NCBI RefSeq assembly: GCF_004005375.1
Contig: NZ_RZUF01000023.1
Location: 1-64,000 of the forward strand
Direction of reading: 5' to 3'
DNA: 64,000 bases
Origin: Rheinheimera sediminis
Lineage (GTDB): Bacteria > Pseudomonadota > Gammaproteobacteria > Enterobacterales > Alteromonadaceae
The translations under genes were made by a program, and so were the position numbers. Shown here piece by piece: positions 1 through 8,021 of this stretch; position 1 is the stretch's first letter, and each line of letters starts with the position of its first letter. The notes under the pieces are model-generated. The model did no database searches and was not told the DNA's origin. It saw nothing but the letters and a program-made list of their open reading frames with translations.

Positions 1-1
1 A

Positions 2-91
2 ATAGGTGTTCACTTTGGGGCAGAATACGCAAAAGCGGCCAAGGAGCGTAACCAAGCATTCTTTGACAAGCTGGGTTTGTCTTCTGCTTAG
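2..91 (+). CDS. C-terminal fragment of an unidentified protein (5' end outside window)
   Basis: An open frame enters from the left edge and ends at TAG 89-91, giving a 29-residue tail that is charged and alanine/lysine-rich and ends in KLGLSSA. The next gene start (ATG at 100) follows after 8 bases, so the two were probably co-transcribed. The fragment is too short to assign to a family. It could be the end of a small regulator or of a partner of the DUF3800 gene. Confidence 0.45.
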   Translation: MGVHFGAEYAKAAKERNQAFFDKLGLSSA

Positions 92-99
92 GAAATTCT

Positions 100-373
100 A
101 TGACTATCTACAACGTCTACTGCGACGAATAGTCGCCACATTTCTGACACGTCTCAACCCTATATTGTCATCGGAGCGCTGCAATGCCCTCGGGATGAAA
201 AGCACCGCATTGTTGGCCGGTTGCATGGCCTGATGAGTAAACATGGTATTAAGACGGAATTTGGTTGGAAAAAATATCTCAATAAGGCTGAGTTTTACCA
301 AAGTCTCATCGTTGCTGCCGGACATGGTTTGCTTCTGCACGTCTGCAGCAGCACAATGAATTTGGTAAGCTAA
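100..373 (+). pseudogene. Frameshifted and truncated DUF3800-family gene
   Basis: The reading frame from ATG 100 gives MTIYNVYCDE and then stops at once (TAG 130-132). Skipping one base restores SRHISDTSQPYIVIGAL, followed by QCPRDEKHRIVGRLHG and later EFGWKK and KAEFYQSLI. This is the N-terminal region of DUF3800, a family with an RNase-H-like fold often found in defence islands; the acidic YCDES motif near the start is typical. The usual protein is over 200 residues, but here recognisable similarity ends near 315 and the frame stops at 371-373. The gene is therefore broken twice, by a single-base frameshift and by loss of the 3' part. A sequencing error could explain the frameshift but not the lost tail. 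Confidence 0.7.
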
Positions 374-487
374 GATGATTTGATGTTTAGCGCACTAAAA
401 ATCGAATGTCCGCAATTAAGGCAAAGCAGATATTTATTAGGGAGATCAAGTCTGAACTAGTACAACTAAATGCTCTTACTACTCTAA

Positions 488-1138
488 TCAATCTGATGTT
501 ATATTCCATTCTGCCCATTTGGTAGGTAAGCGATCTTGGGTGTTTAGCCACACCGCAAGATCAGGTTCAAGCCAGTTTATAACCATTACCCCTACTGAAT
601 GTTGTTGAATTAACGTAGGTGTTAACCACAAAAGTGGTTCATGATGAAATACTCTATTCCGCAAGTCTCGTATCTGGTTTAGTGCTGATGAAATATTATG
701 GCGTTTTCTTTGATGTTTAGGGCAGCGTGTAAATACTAGGCGTAAGTCTTTCCATAGAACATGTTGGAATTGGGTGTTAAAAAGCGAACTCCAAAATCCA
801 AAAGTTAATTCTGCGATTATTTTGTCCGGAGTTTGAGGTTCATGGCGTCTGTTGAGCTTTGCTTTTGCGTAGGCGACTTCTTTATTTTGCCAGTTGAAGT
901 TTGTATCTGCAACCCAAGTCTCCCACCAGTCTTCTCTTCCATAAAGCGCACTTAGCCGAGTATGGATACCATTCCGCAAGGCGATTTCTAAAACGTTGAG
1001 CATTGGCATCATAGCTTCAGATAGCTGCAGATTATAAGTATAATCGAGTGCGGCTTTTGTCGTATCACCAGCCCTAGCTGCGCTGTAACGGCCTAATCGA
1101 GCAGGTGAGAACAGCCTTTCTAAATCATTCCAGTTCAT
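488..1138 (-). CDS. Abi-family HEPN protein, predicted RNase toxin
   Basis: This 216-residue protein has the layout of Abi-type HEPN proteins. A helical N-terminal half contains the LNVLEIALRNGIHTRL stretch (about residues 48-62) and a LTFGFWSSLF core (111-120). A C-terminal RDLRNRVFHHEP segment carries the R-x4-H catalytic motif (R160-H165). HEPN domains with this motif are generally metal-independent RNases used in abortive infection or toxin-antitoxin pairs. No protein antitoxin is adjacent. Upstream is a 170-base structured intergenic segment, which matters because some Abi_2/AbiF proteins are linked to non-coding RNAs. The start is the first ATG (1138). The gene lies beside other defence-like cargo. 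The family is fairly certain; the activity is inferred. Confidence 0.75.
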   Translation of the reverse strand: MNWNDLERLFSPARLGRYSAARAGDTTKAALDYTYNLQLSEAMMPMLNVLEIALRNGIHTRLSALYGREDWWETWVADTNFNWQNKEVAYAKAKLNRRHEPQTPDKIIAELTFGFWSSLFNTQFQHVLWKDLRLVFTRCPKHQRKRHNISSALNQIRDLRNRVFHHEPLLWLTPTLIQQHSVGVMVINWLEPDLAVWLNTQDRLPTKWAEWNITSD

Positions 1139-1171
1139 ACTTGATCACTTTAAATCATCGTTTAGTGCTGC

Positions 1172-1310
1172 TATACTCAAATCGCAGCCCTAGGCTTAGT
1201 CCTCTCCCAGCTACCATACTGGTGATTGACACTAGGTTCGTCCTGGCCCTGTTAATTAGGGCCATCCTAATTTTATTTAAGACCCTGCTAACTGGCAGGG
1301 TTTTATTTTT
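1172..1310 (+). ncRNA. Candidate structured RNA ending in an intrinsic terminator
   Basis: No protein is encoded on the plus strand here, yet the segment ends in a clear terminator: ACCCTGC 1282-1288, a six-base loop, GCAGGGT 1295-1301, then T-rich sequence to 1310. A second perfect 7-bp hairpin lies just before it (TGGCCCT 1244-1250 / AGGGCCA 1258-1264), and a small one occurs at 1213-1223 (ACCA-TAC-TGGT). A TATACT -10-like box sits at 1172-1177, with only a poor -35. The segment lies between the HEPN gene and the large HTH protein gene. The hairpins are visible in the sequence; that they form an independent RNA, and on which strand, is inference. It may simply be a bidirectional terminator. 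Confidence 0.35.
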
Positions 1311-4300
1311 TAACCTTTCACCAAACGAGCTCTGATATTTACAGCTGCATCGTGATGTTCTGCGTCATATTCATAAGATTCCGCTATTGAAAAGAGTAGA
1401 TTTGTGGCTACATATGGATGAGACGGTAAAAGTTTATTGCCAAAGGCTCTATACTTTTCAGCCAATTCCCTTTCCTGATTTCCACCATCGTTAAATGAGC
1501 GGGTGGTCACCCCTCGTGAGTTAAAGACGCCAGTTCTAATTCCCTCCATCATGGGTTCTGACTGAATTTCTTCTATTACCTCTCTTACTTCTTCGCATGG
1601 CCAGAGGCCATCTTTACCAATAGGTGAAGAAGAAAATAGTTTACCTATGCAAAGATCTCCTACCTCAGCACGGCTAAGTTCGTTACAAGATCCACGCACT
1701 CTTGAAACCCACAGCCTTAAGCGTTCGATCTCTAACTCCCCTAGATTATTTTGTCCAGGAATTAAAGTTAAAGCTTCGAGCAAGTGGTAACCTCTCTTCG
1801 CTAAATTGTCTCTACTTTTATCTGAAATTTGCAGTTCTTCGGGGTCAGAAAGTTCATCCTTTCTTTTATAGGCCCAAGTTATAGCTTGAACGAAGACTTC
1901 GGGATGATTTTCGATATATTTTTCTAAATTGGGGATTGAGTTACTGCTGCGTTCTCCAGTTGATCTAGACGATAGCATTTCCATGTAGGCAAATTCGAGC
2001 CATGCTTTTTCATCCAACGTCAACTTTGTCGTTGCATTTATCAGCTTGAATGCTGTTCTTACGTGATAGCTATCTAGCCTATAATGTTCAGTGTCCTCAT
2101 CCTCTCCTCTAGCTATGTCTGACAGCAGGCGGTACAGGAGCTTTATTTCTATTTTATCTAAATGATATTGAATAGTTGTAAAGGCGGCTCTCGGCCTTTT
2201 GATATCCAACAGTCTATACACTGCTTCTATATTCTCTTCCTCACTAGAATATATGTGGGAAGGAGTTACCTTGCTCCAATACAACTTTTCTGCATCAGCG
2301 TTTTTGCTCTTTGCAAGCATCCATATGGACTTTCTAAAGGGAGCCAATAAAAGTAGTTCTGTATATTCACTTAATGACATGCCCTCGGCGACTTGTTGAA
2401 TGACTGTCTCTCGTTCTATTTCATTTTCAAAAGCGGCTAAAGCACCTGATACAAGACTTTTTTGTGAAATAGAGTCAGTATTTTTTGTTAACGCTACCTT
2501 TGAAGATTGTCTTAACAGATTGACAAGATTCACTTTATCCATCACTGCTTTTGAGCAAAGCCAACCAATTTCCCGAGGGCAGTTCCCTTGATTTGCTAAC
2601 TCCATCAATCCTGGAATACCTTTTTGAGTCAAGATCTCTTTTAGCGCTACAGATCTCAACTGCATAACTCTTTCTTCTTGGGTTTTGAAATCTAAGTCTT
2701 CATTTTCTTCAAATTCATCAACAGATGCTTCTGGCCATCCCTGTTGAAAAAGCCAACTATATTTGTTTAGTAGATCTTTGGGCTCTAGATTTTCATAAAC
2801 TTCTCTTGCGAAAGCACTGAGGCTGGTTTTTTTAACTGCGCGCCGAGAAAATAGAGTGATTCTGATTTTTTCACGCAACTGTGCTTTTTCTTTATCTGTT
2901 GCTTTGGTTTCTGCCCATTTTTTTATTATTAACCAAATCTGTTCTTGATGTGATCCACCTAGATGTCGGATTCTATCTAATAAATCTGTAAGCATTGAGA
3001 ACGTGTATTCATCACGATTGAGTGCTAGTGACAACATTTCATTGATGAATGACTGTATTTCAGTTGAGTCTTTTAATGGCTCTCCAAATCCATACCCATC
3101 AGTTCTCCATTTAGGCTTACGATTGTAGTCACCAATGGTGTTATGCGGGTGAAACTGATTAATACATATTTTCCATCCTACATAGGGATACTTACTTATA
3201 ATGCGTTTTACCAACATTATGCGTGTTTCCAAATTTGTTGCAGTCTGAGGCATCCAAGATTTGAAAATAGAAAGCAGCGAGTTGATAGGTTTATTTGCCC
3301 AATTATCTTCTATTTCGATCTGAGCTAATTCAGCCAGAATTGATACACTTCTGGGAAAGGTCAAAGGATTCCAAGAGAGGCTTTCTAAAGCCCAAAGCAA
3401 TCCTGTCCGACTCGGGTGGTGGAATATTCCTGTTCCAACGGGTCGCATTAATTTTTTTATAACTGGATCTGCACTTTTTAAATCAGATTCCAAAATTGAC
3501 AAAAACTCATTTGGGGCAGCTTCTGCATACAGAGGAAGATCTTGCTGATTAGCTTCTAGCGTTCGAATCGTTAGAGGTGTATCCAGTAATTCTTTCACTA
3601 AACCAGAGATCTCTGCTGACACGCTAAAGTTAATAAAATTTTTAAATAATGTGTCACCATGTATTGATAGCAAAACTAATGTTTCAGAGATACTTTCACG
3701 AAACACTCCTGAAAATTCGCGAGTTTTACCATAAATAGAGGCAGCCCATCTTTTGTCTTCATCTAAATCTAAAGCAGGGTTATCTTCTCCTAACACAATC
3801 TTTGATACTTCGAAAAAACGTTTAAGATCCTCACTGGTAACCACAGTACTGATCGCAAAAAGTAAATCTATTTTAGAAACAACCCCATAGTAACCATCTG
3901 TCATCCAAACAGGTGAATCGTTTAACTGAGCTAGTTTTCGGAATTCACGTTCTAATTGAGAGTATTTTGCTTTGCCAGAAATAAGCTCTAAACAGCACTT
4001 ATCTGCATCATTTTGACTATTCCAAGCACCAATAAATAGGAACGGGACCAAGTCTATTTTTGTTTGGTACTCACTTGCCCAATGGGGGAGTTGAACAGCA
4101 GGAACCTTGGATAACCGGCGTCTGAGGACTGTAGGGGAACGACCTGATTCAATTGCTAGGCGATGTATTTCATCGCGGTTTTTCCCCATATCTTCCATAG
4201 CTATATTGAACGATTCTTCACTGGCTGGTTTCAAAATGACGTGGGGTTCAGTGTTTAACACGTTGTGTGGGTAAACGACAATCGAATGGAACTTATGTGC

Positions 4301-5428
4301 ATAAGGAGCTAGCTCCTGCTCAATTTTCCGATCATAAATCACTGGTATAAAAGTTTGACTGCTCTCGGCCAATTTGGATAACGTCCCAGGCTCATCAAAT
4401 ACCAGAGTCTGATCTCTATAATGCGCGAATCCATTCTCATCATTTTCACTTAACAGTAAAGATATGAAAGCCAATCCCTCCTCTGTTGAATCAGCAGCGA
4501 TAATGATTGGTCCTTCGACAGGTTTAGATAATCTTGATAGTACTATGCGCTTAGATGCTTGAACCGAAGAATGGAACAACATTTTTGACAATGGTGGTTC
4601 TGAAACTGTTGCCCAATCTGTCCAGCATTTTTCTAGAGTTCTAACCCCTTTCGCTGTGGCATGAGTCTCATTCGCTAGCCATGCTTGTGCGGCGAGAGAT
4701 TGTTCTAACCATTGCTCAAGATCACTTGCATCGTAAGCTCTAACATCCCCCCATAGCTTTTCACTTTTTTTAGATTCAACCCAGTTATTTTTTCCTGTCC
4801 AGCGCCGAGGAGTGATAAACACAAAAGTCATACTTGCTCTATCTTGCTCACTCACGTTTTTAACGCTTTTTTTATAGTCATCGTCTGCTTTACCTTTGGG
4901 ATTTGCATTTACCCCAAATTCCCAGCCGGACACTCCTCTCGGAATCCATGGGGTAGCTTCATCGGCTTCTACATATCCATCCCATTCAGGGCGTTCACCA
5001 TCGTCATTCCCTGGGAAGTCTACTTTTGTAAGTTTGAATCCTGTGGAGTTGACCAGCGTTCGAATAAAAACGGGGAGTCGTGTTCTTGCAGATATTTGGG
5101 ACGACGCCCATTGCTCAATATCGTTTGCTTTTAAATTTAAAAAGGGAGGTACGTACGTTTTTGTGATTATTTGATTTTCACTTAGTGGGGCTTTAGCTTC
5201 AGAATAAATACTTTGTTTTGCCAGAAGATTTTTGCTTGGGTAGTTAAAAACTTGTTCTAATCTCTTTGCCATATCTGTTGAAAGCGATGCTTTACCATTG
5301 AGTAAGTTAGAAAGTGCTGGACGACCAACCCCTAATAGTTCGGCTGCTTTCGTTACTGTAGTTCCTTTAGGAATTACTTGACTCTTTATGTACGCACCTA
5401 AGTGAGGAAAATTACTATCGTTTTTCAT
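1310..5428 (-). CDS. Large HTH protein with restriction-endonuclease-like segment, putative defence protein
   Basis: The protein has 1372 residues. ATG 5428 was chosen because GGAG lies 6 bases upstream; another ATG at 5449 lacks a ribosome site. Residues about 22-62 form an XRE/HigA-type helix-turn-helix (TVTKAAELLGVGRPALSNLL). Residues about 140-260 look like a PD-(D/E)XK-type region: EWDG at 148-151, WEFG at 169-172, KADDDY at 180-185, then FVFITPRRW and a DLEQWLEQS segment. I associate this arrangement with large uncharacterised defence-island proteins. The usual E-x-K pair is not clean, so catalysis is uncertain. The remaining roughly 1000 residues are helical and repeat-like with no Walker A motif seen, and resemble a sensor scaffold. 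The HTH is fused to the effector, and a palindrome sits in the promoter, so autoregulation is likely. It is transcribed in the same direction as the HEPN gene and the tns genes. Confidence 0.6.
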   Translation of the reverse strand: MKNDSNFPHLGAYIKSQVIPKGTTVTKAAELLGVGRPALSNLLNGKASLSTDMAKRLEQVFNYPSKNLLAKQSIYSEAKAPLSENQIITKTYVPPFLNLKANDIEQWASSQISARTRLPVFIRTLVNSTGFKLTKVDFPGNDDGERPEWDGYVEADEATPWIPRGVSGWEFGVNANPKGKADDDYKKSVKNVSEQDRASMTFVFITPRRWTGKNNWVESKKSEKLWGDVRAYDASDLEQWLEQSLAAQAWLANETHATAKGVRTLEKCWTDWATVSEPPLSKMLFHSSVQASKRIVLSRLSKPVEGPIIIAADSTEEGLAFISLLLSENDENGFAHYRDQTLVFDEPGTLSKLAESSQTFIPVIYDRKIEQELAPYAHKFHSIVVYPHNVLNTEPHVILKPASEESFNIAMEDMGKNRDEIHRLAIESGRSPTVLRRRLSKVPAVQLPHWASEYQTKIDLVPFLFIGAWNSQNDADKCCLELISGKAKYSQLEREFRKLAQLNDSPVWMTDGYYGVVSKIDLLFAISTVVTSEDLKRFFEVSKIVLGEDNPALDLDEDKRWAASIYGKTREFSGVFRESISETLVLLSIHGDTLFKNFINFSVSAEISGLVKELLDTPLTIRTLEANQQDLPLYAEAAPNEFLSILESDLKSADPVIKKLMRPVGTGIFHHPSRTGLLWALESLSWNPLTFPRSVSILAELAQIEIEDNWANKPINSLLSIFKSWMPQTATNLETRIMLVKRIISKYPYVGWKICINQFHPHNTIGDYNRKPKWRTDGYGFGEPLKDSTEIQSFINEMLSLALNRDEYTFSMLTDLLDRIRHLGGSHQEQIWLIIKKWAETKATDKEKAQLREKIRITLFSRRAVKKTSLSAFAREVYENLEPKDLLNKYSWLFQQGWPEASVDEFEENEDLDFKTQEERVMQLRSVALKEILTQKGIPGLMELANQGNCPREIGWLCSKAVMDKVNLVNLLRQSSKVALTKNTDSISQKSLVSGALAAFENEIERETVIQQVAEGMSLSEYTELLLLAPFRKSIWMLAKSKNADAEKLYWSKVTPSHIYSSEEENIEAVYRLLDIKRPRAAFTTIQYHLDKIEIKLLYRLLSDIARGEDEDTEHYRLDSYHVRTAFKLINATTKLTLDEKAWLEFAYMEMLSSRSTGERSSNSIPNLEKYIENHPEVFVQAITWAYKRKDELSDPEELQISDKSRDNLAKRGYHLLEALTLIPGQNNLGELEIERLRLWVSRVRGSCNELSRAEVGDLCIGKLFSSSPIGKDGLWPCEEVREVIEEIQSEPMMEGIRTGVFNSRGVTTRSFNDGGNQERELAEKYRAFGNKLLPSHPYVATNLLFSIAESYEYDAEHHDAAVNIRARLVKG

Positions 5429-5460
5429 TAAAAACTCCGCACCGATCATTTATTGATCAC

Positions 5461-5489
5461 AGTGTAGCGTGTAACGCTACAGAATACAA
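5461..5489 (-). promoter_or_regulatory. Promoter with embedded palindromic operator for the HTH gene
   Basis: Read on the minus strand, TTGTAT (5489-5484) and TACACT (5466-5461) form -35 and -10 boxes with a 17-base spacer. A perfect inverted repeat TGTAGCG-N5-CGCTACA (5463-5481) fills the spacer and overlaps the -10 box. This is the usual arrangement for an autorepressing XRE/HigA-type protein, and the gene immediately downstream starts with such a domain. Confidence 0.65.
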
Positions 5490-5606
5490 ATTTTTAAGCG
5501 GTAGATGAAATTCATAGTTCATAAAAGTCGCAACATTCAGTAATCACTTGTTTTTATTAATATATTGTCCATCAAATAGTCTAACTACTTTAGGCTCTGA
5601 GGAGGT

Positions 5607-5831
5607 ATTTCCAATATCACTACATGGTTATCTGACCGCCAAGCCTTGGCTCTACCTCAAATGTTCAAGCAAATCAGCTGGAACGGGATTCGGATTAATG
5701 CAGTGGATGATAACGATACATATCTGATGAGAAAGGCTGTATCGGCGTTGCAAAACAGCCGGATGGATACGCACCTTGGTAAAAACACGGGGTCAGCTTG
5801 TCTGGCACCGTGCTATTTTAAAGCAGTCTAG
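5607..5831 (+). other. Open frame without a clear start, possible gene remnant
   Basis: A strong Shine-Dalgarno-like GAGGAGG at about 5599-5605 is followed by an open frame (ISNITTWLSDRQALALPQMF and onward) running to TAG at 5829-5831. No ATG, GTG or TTG lies at a proper distance; the first ATG in frame is at 5646. The product would be 60-75 residues and I do not recognise it. Its stop overlaps the stop of the convergent gene ending at 5828. It may be the tail of a gene cut during assembly of the island. The rest of the gap 5490-5600 shows nothing recognisable. Confidence 0.25.
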
Positions 5832-6856
5832 CCACTAGATACTGTCGATATACTCTTTGCTATTTTGTCATTTGTCCTTGTAGGATCACCCAGATGACAG
5901 CTATGAATTTCATGCATGTAAGGGGTCGTACAGTACTCCAAAGTGTTATCCACTAAATCGAGTAACGGGATAATAGTCTTCCTAGCTATTTGGTTTTTAT
6001 ACCATTGCTGGAAAACATGATTACCTATTTTTAAGTCTTTGTAGGGGATAAAACACATTACTGCATCGTTTACGCTGCGGTGTATTGCAAGGGTGTACAC
6101 ATTGGAAGATATATATTCACTGACTGCTTGGTCTATAGTCACATCATCTGAGTCTGAAAGCTTCGGGGCATGCAATTTTCTAGAAGCGACGAACATGCAA
6201 TAATTATCTAGAAGGTTAGCGAGCCCTTCTGAATTCAGAGAATACTTTGTTACAACAGCATGTCGCTTATAGCTTCGTTTCTGATTTTTTATTTGGTGAA
6301 GAACCATAGCTGTATGGTGAGATCCGCCTGACTGCACCCCCACATACCTATTTAACCACTCAAAATAATTGACGGTAATAGGCCTGCTCTTCGAAAAACC
6401 CTCTCGATTCTCTATATACCAAATGTTTTGCTCCCAATCGCTATCATCTAAGCCCGAAAGGTTATCCGATGGGTACATAGCTTGGCCCCAAGATGCTGCA
6501 TCAGCGAACCAACTACCGTTAATGCTTGGAGACCAAAGTGAAGGACCAAAGCTTTTTGATGCAGAAAGACTCTTAATATTAGAGAAATCGAAGTCGGGTA
6601 TTTCATGTTTTTCAGTAACAACTAATTTTTTTAATGCTTCAGCCAGGTCATTTGGCAAATAAGGTGGATACGAGCGTTGAAGTTCGTGATGCCAGTCAAA
6701 TAGTAATCCTGCGTCGGCACTGAGTTTGTAGAATTTTGGAGGAGTTAGCTGTAACGTATATAAATTATCTTCTTGTAGATATGGAGTTCCGTTATAAAGC
6801 CAACGAATTATTTTATGCTGCCATTTTTCTTTATTTTTTCCTGTTTCTATTTGCAT
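5828..6856 (-). CDS. Unknown protein downstream of tnsABC, possible target-selection factor
   Basis: This 342-residue protein is not recognised. It starts at ATG 6856 with AGGA 9-10 bases upstream, 98 bases after tnsC on the same strand, so it is probably in the transposition operon. In Tn7-like elements this position usually holds tniQ/tnsD or tnsE. I see neither the TniQ N-terminal pattern nor the CxxC/CxxH zinc fingers of TniQ/TnsD, nor similarity to Tn7 TnsE. Visible traits are many aromatic residues (WW, WF and YF clusters around 115-170), a short SGGSHHTAMVL stretch at about 176-186 faintly like the GxHR motif of ParB-type domains, and a basic QKRSYKRH segment. It could be a new selector, an unrelated cargo gene, or a diverged accessory protein. 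Confidence 0.5.
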   Translation of the reverse strand: MQIETGKNKEKWQHKIIRWLYNGTPYLQEDNLYTLQLTPPKFYKLSADAGLLFDWHHELQRSYPPYLPNDLAEALKKLVVTEKHEIPDFDFSNIKSLSASKSFGPSLWSPSINGSWFADAASWGQAMYPSDNLSGLDDSDWEQNIWYIENREGFSKSRPITVNYFEWLNRYVGVQSGGSHHTAMVLHQIKNQKRSYKRHAVVTKYSLNSEGLANLLDNYCMFVASRKLHAPKLSDSDDVTIDQAVSEYISSNVYTLAIHRSVNDAVMCFIPYKDLKIGNHVFQQWYKNQIARKTIIPLLDLVDNTLEYCTTPYMHEIHSCHLGDPTRTNDKIAKSISTVSSG

Positions 6857-6954
6857 AGATAACTATCCTGTATTTGGTTGTTACCTCAATCCGAGCGGTG
6901 CGTTAAAGCCAGCTCATTGCAACTAATGTACATTGGTGATTATCTGGAAAATGT

Positions 6955-8019
6955 TCATAACAAAATGCTCAAAGCCTCGTATGGTATTGGATTCTCATTC
7001 CAACGAGGGTTTCCATTAATCTCGATTAGGGTTTGAGGTAAAGAAAACATACGACCAATAGGGGCTGAAGCATTTGGAATATACCTGGATAGCTCTACAA
7101 CCTCTGAAATCTTGATCTCATCAGCTTTCTGAGTAAAGGGATTAACTCGCTTCCGAGACGAAGAAGACTCTTCTGAAAAAAGCTTGTCAAAAACTTCAAC
7201 AAAATGACTGACGTCTAATGTTTTCGCGCCGCAGACCATAGCAATTTTTATTGTCTCAATAAGTAAGTGCTTTAACTTTCGATTCTCACCTTGAGTTGCA
7301 GCGAAAAGCGCAATTGCGATATCAGCATCTTCCAATGTTGGCGGAGTATCAAAAGGCATATGCTTCGCTAGGCCTTTGAGGTATCGCAAGTAATACGCAC
7401 GATCATTAACTATACTGAAATAATCAAGCCGTCTTCTACGAACCAGCCGTGACGACCATTGTGGCTCCTTTGCTATGTGATCAGCCCAAGGCATTCCAAC
7501 AAGCACAATAGGGACCTTCGCTTCTTCGCTGATAAACTTAAGCGCATTTGCAATGGCCTGACGCTCTCTCTGTGTCTTATACTCAATAAGCTCTTGAAAT
7601 TCATTGATGATCAAGAGTTCGACTTCAGCCCGGATAAGGCTATTAACCAGCGTAGTCACTAAGTCTGTTTGATACCCTCTTTTTTTTCTTTGCGCACTAC
7701 CGAACAACTCTAAATCAGAAATCATGTCAATCAACGTTGCATCCAACCCTTGATTACTTGCTATTCGACTTATAAGTATGGGCATACGTTCACGCCCGTA
7801 GTGTTGCGACGCTAATACTCGCTTTCGGTAATGATTAATTAGATGACTCTTGCCGACGCCTGTATCTCCGGTTAACAGCATACATTGCTGGTCAGATTGA
7901 AAGAGTCGATTCATTCGCAAATCATCAAAATCGCTGAAAATGGTTTTTACTTGTGTATGCTCAACCAGACTGTCGCTAAAGGCCTGAAGCTGCTCATTTT
8001 GCAAAAGTCTAAAGCTCAT
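6955..8019 (-). CDS. tnsC: TnsC/TniB-type AAA+ transposition regulator
   Basis: This 354-residue AAA+ ATPase carries Walker A GDTGVGKS at 51-58, a Walker B-like LLIINE at 135-140, and a sensor-like LVGMPWAD segment with an RRRRLDYF stretch further on. In Tn7-like elements TnsC polymerises on target DNA and connects the target selector to the transposase. The gene starts 2 bases after tnsB, which implies translational coupling. The C-terminal tail after about residue 285 (SSSRKRVNPFTQK) would be the part expected to contact TnsA/TnsB, judged from position only. Size and motifs fit the TniB/TnsC family well. Confidence 0.88.
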   Translation of the reverse strand: MSFRLLQNEQLQAFSDSLVEHTQVKTIFSDFDDLRMNRLFQSDQQCMLLTGDTGVGKSHLINHYRKRVLASQHYGRERMPILISRIASNQGLDATLIDMISDLELFGSAQRKKRGYQTDLVTTLVNSLIRAEVELLIINEFQELIEYKTQRERQAIANALKFISEEAKVPIVLVGMPWADHIAKEPQWSSRLVRRRRLDYFSIVNDRAYYLRYLKGLAKHMPFDTPPTLEDADIAIALFAATQGENRKLKHLLIETIKIAMVCGAKTLDVSHFVEVFDKLFSEESSSSRKRVNPFTQKADEIKISEVVELSRYIPNASAPIGRMFSLPQTLIEINGNPRWNENPIPYEALSILL

Positions 8020-8021
8020 TC

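Noticed and set aside
5508-5528. TGAAATTCATAGTT and CATAAAAG resemble the terminal TnsB-type unit, hinting at an internal or left transposon end.
   Set aside because: There is no TGT terminus, no repeated TGACA units and no inverted orientation matching the right end. The similarity is short and AT-rich.
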